64,000 bases of DNA, from NCBI GenBank assembly GCA_007692585.1, contig REBU01000078.1, positions 33,461 through 97,460 on the forward strand, given 5' to 3'. How positions within the stretch are numbered: the stretch's first letter is position 1; the number at the start of each line of letters is the position of its first letter. The notes below the pieces were generated by a model, which did not search any database, had not been told where the DNA came from, and saw only the letters and a program-made list of their open reading frames with translations. Source of the DNA: Paracoccaceae bacterium (lineage in GTDB: Bacteria > Pseudomonadota > Alphaproteobacteria > Rhodobacterales > Rhodobacteraceae). A program made the translations under genes and the position numbers. This document shows positions 26,727-33,962 of this stretch, in pieces.

Positions 26727-29591
26727 ATGAAACCAAATTTTGCACTTGGCCTGACAGATGACGGCATCACCCTGTGGCAACGCGACGCCGATGGCTGGTT
26801 GCGCGTCGGCGCAGTCTCACCTGATGCTGCAGATCTCGAGATGCAGATGGGCGGATTGTCAAAGATTGCATCTGCGATGGCCCCTGACGGTGTGTTCACC
26901 AAGCTTGTGGTGCCGCGCGACATGCTTCTGGTCTGCGATCTGCCTGTTACCGCGCGCAACAGCGACATGCAGGCGCATGAAATCCGCGCCCAGTTGGCCG
27001 GGCGTACGCCCTACCCTGTCGAGGAGCTCGATTTCGACTGGGTGACGCAGGATGGCACCGCCCGCGTCATCGTCGTCGCCCGCGAGACACTTATCGAAGC
27101 CGAGGATTTCGCTCGTGATCACGGGCTCAACCCGGTCTGCAACGTGGCGGCGCCGGAAGACGCGCGTTTCCCGAAAGAGCCCTTCTTCGGACCGACCCGA
27201 TGCGCGCGCGAATTGATTGGCGATGTGTCACACTTGGAGCGCGACCAGGACATGTTGCGCGAAACCGGCCTGGCAACCCTGCCGGACCCCGAACTGGTGC
27301 AAGAGACGCCTGTCGCGCAACAGGCCGCGACGGAAGCCTCCGACGTCCCTGAGATTGAAACGACATCCCTGCCGGCAAAGGCCGAGCAACCCGAAGAGAG
27401 CCAAACGCAACCAGCATCGCCCGCGCAAGCGCCTGTCGGTCTGCAGCCCCCTTTGTTGACGACGACAGACCCGGAGACCAAAGAGCCTCAACCCGCCGAA
27501 CAGACTGTGTTGGAAACGTCTACAACACAACCAGCCACAGCAGAGCCGACACCTGCAGAATTGCGCAAGGCGGCGCTTTTGGCAAAGCTCTCGCCGCTGC
27601 CCGATGTGTCGCCGGTCAAGCCCGCGCAAGCGCCCCTCACGCCACAGCCCTCCGATACCGCACCTGATCTGGCGGATCAGGACGCCCCCGCGCCTTCAGC
27701 GCAAGAAGAGGCGCCGCCCTTCCGCACGCGTCGCGCCACGGCGAACGACGCCCCCCCCGCTGAGACTGCGGCGCTCACGCCCGCAGACACGCCTGCAAAA
27801 ACGGCGCTTGGACGAGCACTAAGCGCAGCGCGCAACGTCGCGATTCCCAAAAGCTTGAAAGCTGCGAGTGAGGCAGCCAAGGCCCGCGCCGGGAAAGCTG
27901 CAGCCGGGGCAGCGGGCTCAACAGCAATCGCGCCCAAATCTGCGACGGGCATGGCAAAGGTTACCATCGCCCCGCGTAAAGATCCTCTGGAAACCTTGCG
28001 CAGTCACGGCAAGACCAAGACCACAACTGAAGCCGAGCGCATGACCGTATTCGGGGCGCGCGATGGTGGAATGCCGGATCTGACCGGGCAGCGGCGTACA
28101 CTGCTGGTATTGGGCGGTATCGGGCTGCTTTTGGCTGCGGTCGCAGTCTGGGTGGCCTATTTCACCTTCGCTGCGCGCGCACCGCAAGACATCACCCAAG
28201 CGCCACTGCTCGACGACACGGCGCTGGCGCCCCCTGAGTTTCTTCTCGCTGAAGATGACCTGGATATCCTGACAAACGACGAGATTGAGGCCGCGCTTGG
28301 TCTGGAAGACGCAGCCGGGCAGCCACCGATGGAAGAGCCAGATCCCGCGACTTTTGCTGAAACACAGATCGAGGATCAGCCGGGAGAGGATTCGGCCCTC
28401 ATTCCAGATGGTTCTGCCGGGCGCGTAGCGCTGCTGCGCTCGCCAAGCCTGCTGGCGCCGCAAGATGCTGTGCCATTTCAGGCAATTCCTGACGCGCCCT
28501 TGTCTTTCGCGGAACAGTCGCAAGCCCCTTCGCGCGCAGAGCTTGCCGCACGCGAGGCAGTTGCCGCTGCAGTTGCAGTTGAGCCAGAACTGGCCGAGCC
28601 TGTAGTAGCACCGGTCGCGCCGCTTCTGCCGGAAGGTGAAGACGCGCTGGAAATTGCGGTCACGGAGGGCACACCGTCGGCTATTCCACCTGCGCGTCCC
28701 GCGAGTATCGCCCCCGAAAGCGAAATCGCTGCGGCTGCGGAGCCTGAAACCTCCAACGCCCCCGAGACACTGGCAGAAACCGCTGCACCCGAAGCCGTCG
28801 AAAACGAAGCTGGGGCGGAGACCACAGGGGCTGAGATCGTGGAAAGTGCGCCCGTGACGGGACCGCCAGATGAAGCTGACCTGATTATCGCCGTGACAGA
28901 GGGGCAACCATCGGCCGTGCCGCCTGTGCGTCCAGAGAGCGTTTTGCAGGACCCCACTCCGGTGCCGCAGCCTGTCCCGTCAACTGAGGGGCTCGCGCCT
29001 GACAGTAGTCTCGACGATGATCAAGCGTCCCTCGCTGCGCCGCCTCCGGGCGGCGTTGCGCTGTCGGCTCTGCGCCCCGCACTGCGCCCTGGCAGCCTGA
29101 CCGAACGCGCACCACCGCCAGAGGAAGAGGACGACGCGCTGATCGAAACCGCTTCGACCTTCGCGGTTGCGTCCTCCTTGCGACCGGGCAACCGTCCGAG
29201 CCAGTTTTCCACCATCGTGCAGCGCAGCATGGCCGCCGCACAGCCTGTGCGTCCCAGCACGCCACAAGCGCAGCCAGCGGCACAACCGGCCGCGCAACCC
29301 GCAGCACAGCCGACCCGTGCTGCGGCGGTTCCCGCATTGCAAATCCCCAGCTCGGCATCAGTTGCACGCGAAGCGACGCAGGCGCGCGCGATCAATCTGC
29401 GACAGGTCAATCTGATTGGTGTCATGGGCACTTCGTCAAGTCGGCGCGCGCTGGTACGGCTGGCAAACGGGCGCGTCGTTGCGGTGCGGGTCGGGGAATC
29501 ACTGGACGGTGGGCAAGTGACCGCCATCGGCGAAAACGAATTGCGCTATAGCCGCCGCGGACGGGATGTCGTGTTGCGCATCGCGTCCTGA
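26727..29591 (+). CDS. large single-pass membrane protein with GspL/PilM-like N-terminus and GspC/PilP-like C-terminus
   Basis: 954 residues. Residues 1-160 read like the cytoplasmic actin-like domain of GspL (short beta strands, LVVPRDMLLVCDLPV, then AHEIRAQLAGRTPYPVEELDFDW). A Pro/Ala/Thr/Glu-rich linker leads to one membrane helix at about 457-477 (LLVLGGIGLLLAAVAVWVAYF). After it comes a long acidic linker containing two copies of IAVTEGxPSAxPPxRPxS (about residues 641 and 719) and further RP pairs. Residues 889-954 form a GspC/PilP-like beta domain (QVNLIGVMGTS, GRVVAVRVGESLDGGQV). No secretion genes lie nearby. Function unknown; the domain match is my reading of patterns. Confidence 0.75.
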   Translation: MKPNFALGLTDDGITLWQRDADGWLRVGAVSPDAADLEMQMGGLSKIASAMAPDGVFTKLVVPRDMLLVCDLPVTARNSDMQAHEIRAQLAGRTPYPVEELDFDWVTQDGTARVIVVARETLIEAEDFARDHGLNPVCNVAAPEDARFPKEPFFGPTRCARELIGDVSHLERDQDMLRETGLATLPDPELVQETPVAQQAATEASDVPEIETTSLPAKAEQPEESQTQPASPAQAPVGLQPPLLTTTDPETKEPQPAEQTVLETSTTQPATAEPTPAELRKAALLAKLSPLPDVSPVKPAQAPLTPQPSDTAPDLADQDAPAPSAQEEAPPFRTRRATANDAPPAETAALTPADTPAKTALGRALSAARNVAIPKSLKAASEAAKARAGKAAAGAAGSTAIAPKSATGMAKVTIAPRKDPLETLRSHGKTKTTTEAERMTVFGARDGGMPDLTGQRRTLLVLGGIGLLLAAVAVWVAYFTFAARAPQDITQAPLLDDTALAPPEFLLAEDDLDILTNDEIEAALGLEDAAGQPPMEEPDPATFAETQIEDQPGEDSALIPDGSAGRVALLRSPSLLAPQDAVPFQAIPDAPLSFAEQSQAPSRAELAAREAVAAAVAVEPELAEPVVAPVAPLLPEGEDALEIAVTEGTPSAIPPARPASIAPESEIAAAAEPETSNAPETLAETAAPEAVENEAGAETTGAEIVESAPVTGPPDEADLIIAVTEGQPSAVPPVRPESVLQDPTPVPQPVPSTEGLAPDSSLDDDQASLAAPPPGGVALSALRPALRPGSLTERAPPPEEEDDALIETASTFAVASSLRPGNRPSQFSTIVQRSMAAAQPVRPSTPQAQPAAQPAAQPAAQPTRAAAVPALQIPSSASVAREATQARAINLRQVNLIGVMGTSSSRRALVRLANGRVVAVRVGESLDGGQVTAIGENELRYSRRGRDVVLRIAS

Positions 29592-29632
29592 CGCGCGATA
29601 AGCGCTGCAGCATCAACGCCCAAGGAGTTTCC

Positions 29633-30244
29633 GTGTCTACCCAGCCGCCCGAACAAAACGTCTCGCCCGCTGTGAAGATCGGCCTTGAACTGGGTCCAGT
29701 CTTTTTGTTTTTCGTGGGCTATATCAGCCTGCGCGGGCAAAGCTTCACAATCAACGGCACCGAATATGACGCCTTCATCCTGCTGACCGCTGCTTTCATC
29801 CCGGTGATGGCACTTGCCACATTCGCGCTCTGGAAACTCTCCGGAAGGCTTAGCCGTCTGCAGCTGGTCACGCTGGTCATGGTTGTGGTCTTCGGCGGGC
29901 TGACGGTCTGGCTGAATGATGAGCGCTTCTTCAAGATGAAGCCCACCGCCGTCTATTCAATCTTCGCAGCACTTCTCTTCATCGGGCTGGCGCGCGGGCA
30001 AAGCTGGCTGGAGCTGGTCATGGAAGGCGCATTGCCCCTGACACATGCAGGCTGGATGCTGCTGACAAAACGCATGGCGCTGATGTTTCTGGCCATGGCG
30101 CTGGCCAATGAAATCGTCTGGCGCACAATGTCGACCGATGCCTGGGTGAATTTCCGCACCTTCGGCCTGCCGCTCGCGCTTTTTGTGTTCCTTCTGGCGC
30201 AGAACCGACTGTTTCAGACCTACAGCTCTGCCCCCAAGGAGTGA
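29633..30244 (+). CDS. yciB: inner-membrane septation-associated protein YciB (IspZ)
   Basis: YciB/IspZ family membrane protein (203 residues, about five or six helices). Family features are PAVKIGLELGPVFLFFVGY at the start, the central LNDERFFKMKPTAVYSIFA block and the C-terminal WRTMSTDAWVNFRTFGLPL. It has been linked to normal cell division and envelope integrity, with unclear mechanism. Start is GTG 29633, with CAAGGAG 6 nt upstream. Convergent with fumC. Confidence 0.9.
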   Translation: MSTQPPEQNVSPAVKIGLELGPVFLFFVGYISLRGQSFTINGTEYDAFILLTAAFIPVMALATFALWKLSGRLSRLQLVTLVMVVVFGGLTVWLNDERFFKMKPTAVYSIFAALLFIGLARGQSWLELVMEGALPLTHAGWMLLTKRMALMFLAMALANEIVWRTMSTDAWVNFRTFGLPLALFVFLLAQNRLFQTYSSAPKE

Positions 30245-30274
30245 CGCAGCCGCACAGTGATCTGCACGGCTGCG
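30245..30274. terminator. hairpin between yciB and fumC
   Basis: CGCAGCCG pairs with CGGCTGCG across a 14-nt loop in the 40-bp gap between two convergent genes. A second stem, AAGGCT-GATC-AGCCTT followed by TT, lies at 30278-30294 and includes the fumC stop. Together they could end transcription in both directions, but neither has a long T-run. Confidence 0.45.
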
Positions 30275-30284
30275 ACAAGGCTGA

Positions 30285-31679
30285 TCAGCCTTTTGGTCCG
30301 ATCATGTCTTCCGGACGGACGACGCGGTCGAATGTCTCCGCGTCTACAAACCCAAGCGCAATCGCTTCTTCGCGCAGCGTGGTGCCGTTCTTATGCGCGG
30401 TCTTCGCGACCTTGGTGGCATTGTCATAGCCGATGGTGGGTGCCAGCGCTGTAACCAGCATCAGTGATTCCTTCATAAGCTTGTCGATCCGCGCGACATT
30501 CGCCTGCGTACCGACCACCATATTATCCGTGAAGGAAGACGCCGCATCACCCAGAAGCTGCATCGATTGCAGCACGTTGTAGCTCATCATCGGGTTATAG
30601 ACATTCAGCTCGAAATGCCCCTGCGATCCGGCAAACCCAACGGCGGCGTCATTTCCCATCACATGCGCGCAGACCATCGTCAGCGCTTCAGCCTGGGTCG
30701 GATTGACCTTGCCGGGCATGATCGAGGAACCCGGTTCATTCTCGGGCAGGATCAGTTCGCCCAGACCGGAACGCGGCCCCGAGCCAAGAAGGCGCATATC
30801 ATTGGCGATCTTGAACAGAGACGCCGCGACTGTCTTGAGCGCGCCCGAGAACATGACCATTGCATCATGGGCGGCAAGCGACTCGAATTTATTCGGCGCT
30901 GTGCGGAACGGAATCCCTGTGATTTCAGCGATTTGCGCTGCGACCTTCACATCCCAGCCCTTGCGGGTATTCAGACCTGTGCCGACCGCCGTGCCGCCCT
31001 GCGCCAGCTCATAGATATGCGGCAGGCACATCTCGACACGCGCGATGCCCATCTTGACCTGATGCGCGTAACCGCCGAATTCCTGCCCCAGCGTGAGCGG
31101 CGTGGCGTCCTGCGTATGCGTGCGGCCGATCTTGATGATATCCTTGAATTCCTCGGATTTCGCTTCCAGCGCCTTGTGCAGCTTGACCAGCCCTGGCAGC
31201 AGAACATCACGCGCCAGCATCCCTATGGCGACATGCATTGCCGTCGGGAAGGTATCGTTCGAAGACTGGCCCATATTGCAATGATCATTCGGATGCACAG
31301 GATCCTTCGACCCCATGACCCCGCCCAGCATCTCGATCGCGCGGTTCGAGATGACTTCATTGGCGTTCATGTTGCTCTGTGTTCCGGACCCAGTCTGCCA
31401 GACCACCAGCGGGAAGTTGTCGTCAAACTTGCCTTCGAACACTTCCTGCGCGGCAGCGGTGATGGCACGCCCGCGCGTCTCGTCGAGATCACCCTGCTCC
31501 ATGTTTACTAGTGCACAGGCCCATTTGACTGCCCCGAGCGCGCGGATAATCGGAACCGGCTGGCGCTCCCAGCCAATCGGGAAGTTCAGGATAGACCGCT
31601 GCGTTTGAGCGCCCCAATACTTGTCGGCAGGCACATCGAGCGGGCCAAAGCTGTCAGTCTCAGTGCGGATTGAGGTCAT
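30285..31679 (-). CDS. fumC: fumarate hydratase, class II
   Basis: Iron-independent fumarase of the TCA cycle, homotetrameric, converting fumarate and malate. Signature [14 protein letters not shown] near residue 320 and the [11 protein letters not shown] and [17 protein letters not shown] blocks are present. The start at 31679 ([12 protein letters not shown]) is chosen over the track's 6-codon extension. 464 residues, normal. No fumarase A/B is seen in the window. Confidence 0.96.
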   Translation of the reverse strand: MTSIRTETDSFGPLDVPADKYWGAQTQRSILNFPIGWERQPVPIIRALGAVKWACALVNMEQGDLDETRGRAITAAAQEVFEGKFDDNFPLVVWQTGSGTQSNMNANEVISNRAIEMLGGVMGSKDPVHPNDHCNMGQSSNDTFPTAMHVAIGMLARDVLLPGLVKLHKALEAKSEEFKDIIKIGRTHTQDATPLTLGQEFGGYAHQVKMGIARVEMCLPHIYELAQGGTAVGTGLNTRKGWDVKVAAQIAEITGIPFRTAPNKFESLAAHDAMVMFSGALKTVAASLFKIANDMRLLGSGPRSGLGELILPENEPGSSIMPGKVNPTQAEALTMVCAHVMGNDAAVGFAGSQGHFELNVYNPMMSYNVLQSMQLLGDAASSFTDNMVVGTQANVARIDKLMKESLMLVTALAPTIGYDNATKVAKTAHKNGTTLREEAIALGFVDAETFDRVVRPEDMIGPKG

Positions 31680-31766
31680 GGGCGAAGCTCCTTGCAACCA
31701 ATATTTGCACAGTGCTTAGCCGCCCGGTGACGGGAAATCAATCAGTATGCGTTCGCATACCGGAGC

Positions 31767-32219
31767 TTACTTGCGGAAACGATCAAGGCTGACAACTTCG
31801 CCGGATTTGGGTTCCTGCGGCGCGTCTTCAAGCATCGGTGCTTCTTCATCTTCGTCATCATCATCCTGATGCAACTCGAAGCGCAACCCGAATTCCACCG
31901 AGGGGTCCACGAATGTCGAAATAGAATCAAAAGGGATATAGAGCGGTTCGGGCGCATTGCCGAAATTTAGCGTGATCGCGAAGCCATCTTCGTCGACAAC
32001 CAAATTGTCGAACCAGTGCTGCACGACCAAGGTAATCTCTTCGGGGTAACGCTCACGCAGCCAGCCAGCCATTTCCATATCCGGGTGGCCAGTGTCGATC
32101 GTGATGAAGAAATGGTGCTCGCCCGGCAAACCGTCACGCGACACAGTTTCCATGACCTTGCGAATTAGTCCCCGCATGGCGTCATGCATCAGATTGCCAT
32201 AATCAATTTCGCGACTCAT
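31767..32219 (-). CDS. sspB: ClpXP adaptor SspB, alphaproteobacterial type
   Basis: Adaptor that hands ssrA-tagged proteins to the ClpXP protease. The alpha-type opening REIDYGNLMHDAMRGLIRKVM, the core HHFFITIDTGHPDMEM and the WFDNLVVDEDGFAITLNF block are clear. The acidic linker (DDDDEDEE) and basic C-terminus (VVSLDRFRK) fit a flexible tail ending in a ClpX-binding motif. Start MSREIDYG at 32219. The gene sits about 630 bp from the ssrA gene itself, on the opposite strand. Confidence 0.9.
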   Translation of the reverse strand: MSREIDYGNLMHDAMRGLIRKVMETVSRDGLPGEHHFFITIDTGHPDMEMAGWLRERYPEEITLVVQHWFDNLVVDEDGFAITLNFGNAPEPLYIPFDSISTFVDPSVEFGLRFELHQDDDDEDEEAPMLEDAPQEPKSGEVVSLDRFRK

Positions 32220-32356
32220 GCACCCTCTCTTTTCACAGAGCATAAGCCTTTCACCGCAGAAGAAAAGCCCCTCAAGGATAAGGCTCCCTCTTTAGCCATT
32301 GAAGATCCCGGCCTGCCCAAGGCATTCGCAACACCAGCGTTACTCGCTGCATCGGT

Positions 32357-32587
32357 TCAGGGGGCTCGACTGGAGTCCTGCAAAGCGCTCTTCAGGACAA
32401 AGACGCGAATCGCCGAGGCCAGTCCGATATCTCCGCGCTGTGCATCAATCTCGGCAGCGAGCTGGTTCAAAGGCACTTGCCGCAATCGTGCCAAGCGTTG
32501 AAATTCGTTCCAGAACAGACTTTCAAGCGAGACGGATGTCCGGTGTCCGCGCAAAGTCAGGGAATGCTTGACCGGACGTCCGCTCAT
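32357..32587 (-). CDS. ribbon-helix-helix domain protein
   Basis: 76 residues forming one ribbon-helix-helix-like unit: RTSVSLESLFWNEFQRLARLRQVPLNQLAAEI. The pattern is that of the RHH_4 family found in alphaproteobacteria, usually DNA-binding dimers, here without a known target. The track extends it far upstream, but the start MSGRPVKHSL at 32587 overlaps the stop of the DUF4169 gene by 4 bp, which decides it. Confidence 0.8.
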   Translation of the reverse strand: MSGRPVKHSLTLRGHRTSVSLESLFWNEFQRLARLRQVPLNQLAAEIDAQRGDIGLASAIRVFVLKSALQDSSRAP

Positions 32588-32760
32588 TCTTCCAGCTTGT
32601 GTCCGTCGAGCGCGGCTTCGGATTTTACAGTACGCGCTGTGGTCAGTTTGCGCTCCGCAAGGCTGCGCCCGTGTTTTGCGCAGTTTTCCTGCGCCACGCG
32701 CCGCTCGGCATCGCGAGCACGCTGTTTGCGGATCGTTCTGAGGTTGATGAGCTTGGTCAT
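32584..32760 (-). CDS. DUF4169 family small basic protein
   Basis: A 58-residue ORF that the track omits because of its length. It begins MTKLINLRTIRKQRARDAER and ends in DGHKLEE. The long, Arg/Lys/Ala-rich helix and this ending are typical of DUF4169 proteins. ATGA overlap joins it to the ribbon-helix-helix gene, an arrangement that recurs in alphaproteobacteria as far as I recall. The role is unknown; the charge suggests nucleic-acid or ribosome contact, which is speculation. Confidence 0.75.
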   Translation of the reverse strand: MTKLINLRTIRKQRARDAERRVAQENCAKHGRSLAERKLTTARTVKSEAALDGHKLEE

Positions 32761-32849
32761 GCACCAACATTATCGTCAGCGACGCGCGCAGACAATGGGC
32801 TTCAGCCTGCGCGAAGCCCTTGCGCCGAGCCGGATGGGCCCTTACATGT

Positions 32850-33165
32850 GAAGTGTCTCGCAAGGGACTATGGACATAAACGCGCTCGTAATAAGCGGAT
32901 CGGACCCGGGGGCGGTACCCGGCGGCTCCACCAATCATCCTTCATTTGGGGATCATGGGGCCGAAACAGGATCGACGAACGTCTAAAGGGGTTAGCTTTG
33001 TCTCGGTGAGCCACCACCGTTATCGGTGCAAAACGTACAGTTGCAAATGACAACCGTGCTCCGGTCGCAGTCGCAGCGTAAGCTGTCACAAGACCGAAAC
33101 TTAAGCCCTTGCGCCTAGCAGCGTAAGGCGGGGTTCGCAGGCACCTGGCAACAGAAGCCTGCATT
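32850..33165 (+). ncRNA. ssrA: tmRNA, circularly permuted two-piece form
   Basis: tmRNA rescues stalled ribosomes and tags the nascent protein. The gene is permuted. The acceptor piece comes first and ends GGCGGCTCCACCA at 32933, with a CCGGG/CCCGG T-stem and a 7-nt loop. A spacer follows, then the coding piece starts at 32957 with GGGGCCGAAACAGG. GGGGCCG pairs with CGGCTCC to rebuild the acceptor stem. The tag frame at 33043-33081 reads ANDNRAPVAVAA then TAA. A GCAGGC/GCCTGC hairpin (33137-33162) lies near the 3' end. A GTCTC-GCAA-GGGAC hairpin lies in the acceptor piece. The outer ends are estimates. Confidence 0.9.
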
Positions 33166-33236
33166 TCGATTCCCGAATCAAGGAAGCGCGCTCTGCCCCG
33201 GATGCAACAAGCCAGCTTGCCGCAGCCGCGACACCG

Positions 33237-33587
33237 TCAGATCAAGGCCAGTCTTTCAGCCTGAATGTCATCTGGAAAGCTGCGATACAGGCCGACTTCA
33301 AGCTGTTCGATCATTCCATGCATCAGATCATAGGCGCGATTCGCACCTTCGATACGCTCGCCCAAGTGACCGAAGGCCAGATCCAGCTGCGCGAGGTCGC
33401 GCAAAGTCACAGAAATCATAAAATCACCGAAACCAGGCCCGGCAAGACGGAGCTTGCGCCGTTGCAACTGCCAGCTTTCGATCTTTCCTGCTGCCTTCAA
33501 TCCATCAAACCAGTTCTGGGCGGCATGGGCGAAAGCCAGCGCATTTGCGTTCGGTTTCAGGTCGATCATGCAATAATATGTAGTCAT
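33237..33587 (-). CDS. hypothetical protein, 116 residues
   Basis: A small soluble protein with alternating beta and alpha segments: TTYYCMIDLKP, a helix (AFAHAAQNWFDGLKAAG), WQLQRRKLRLAGPGFGDFMISVTLRDL and a helix (QLDLAFGHLGERIEG). The layout resembles ferredoxin-like dimeric alpha/beta proteins. It may belong to a Rhodobacterales DUF family, but I cannot name it with certainty. It has good codon use and stands alone downstream of the ssrA gene on the opposite strand. Confidence 0.7.
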   Translation of the reverse strand: MTTYYCMIDLKPNANALAFAHAAQNWFDGLKAAGKIESWQLQRRKLRLAGPGFGDFMISVTLRDLAQLDLAFGHLGERIEGANRAYDLMHGMIEQLEVGLYRSFPDDIQAERLALI

Positions 33588-33641
33588 CTTGGCCTCACTC
33601 CGCTGCCACGAAGTTTTGCCAGATAAACCCTGCCAAATCCT

Positions 33642-33962
33642 TTACATGAGCTCAGTGAAAACCCGCTCGGACTCATGCGCGACGAAGGCCGCAGCGTCGG
33701 ACACATCATATCCAAGAGCTTGTGCCTTTAGGAAAAACCCGCGCGCAGGCAAACCACCAGAGCTACGCCCAATCACGAGAGCGGCGCGCAGCGGACGTCC
33801 TGCCGCTGCGTCAACCTCCATCAGCGCCTCCAGAAATGTGGTCAATCGCGCAATCCGCCCCGGCCCATCGAGCCCGATTTCCGCAGCCAATGCTCCGTAG
33901 GTAACCGAGCGCCGGGCTTTCGCGCAGTCCGCCAGCGCGGCCTCAAGCCGCGCCGCGCTCAT
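33642..33962 (-). CDS. hypothetical protein coupled to gyrA
   Basis: 106 residues, overlapping the gyrA stop by 4 bp and so likely translated from the gyrA message. The segment [30 protein letters not shown] looks like a small helical/winged-helix-like unit, and [16 protein letters not shown] follows. It has a faint likeness to the DNA-binding part of alkyltransferase-like proteins (VTYGxLA), but no active-site Cys motif is seen. I do not recognise it. Confidence 0.65.
   Translation of the reverse strand: MSAARLEAALADCAKARRSVTYGALAAEIGLDGPGRIARLTTFLEALMEVDAAAGRPLRAALVIGRSSGGLPARGFFLKAQALGYDVSDAAAFVAHESERVFTELM

Noticed and set aside
30567-31511. 314-residue plus-strand ORF
   Set aside because: Antisense to fumC.
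32868-33164. 98-residue minus-strand ORF
   Set aside because: Antisense to the structured ssrA RNA.
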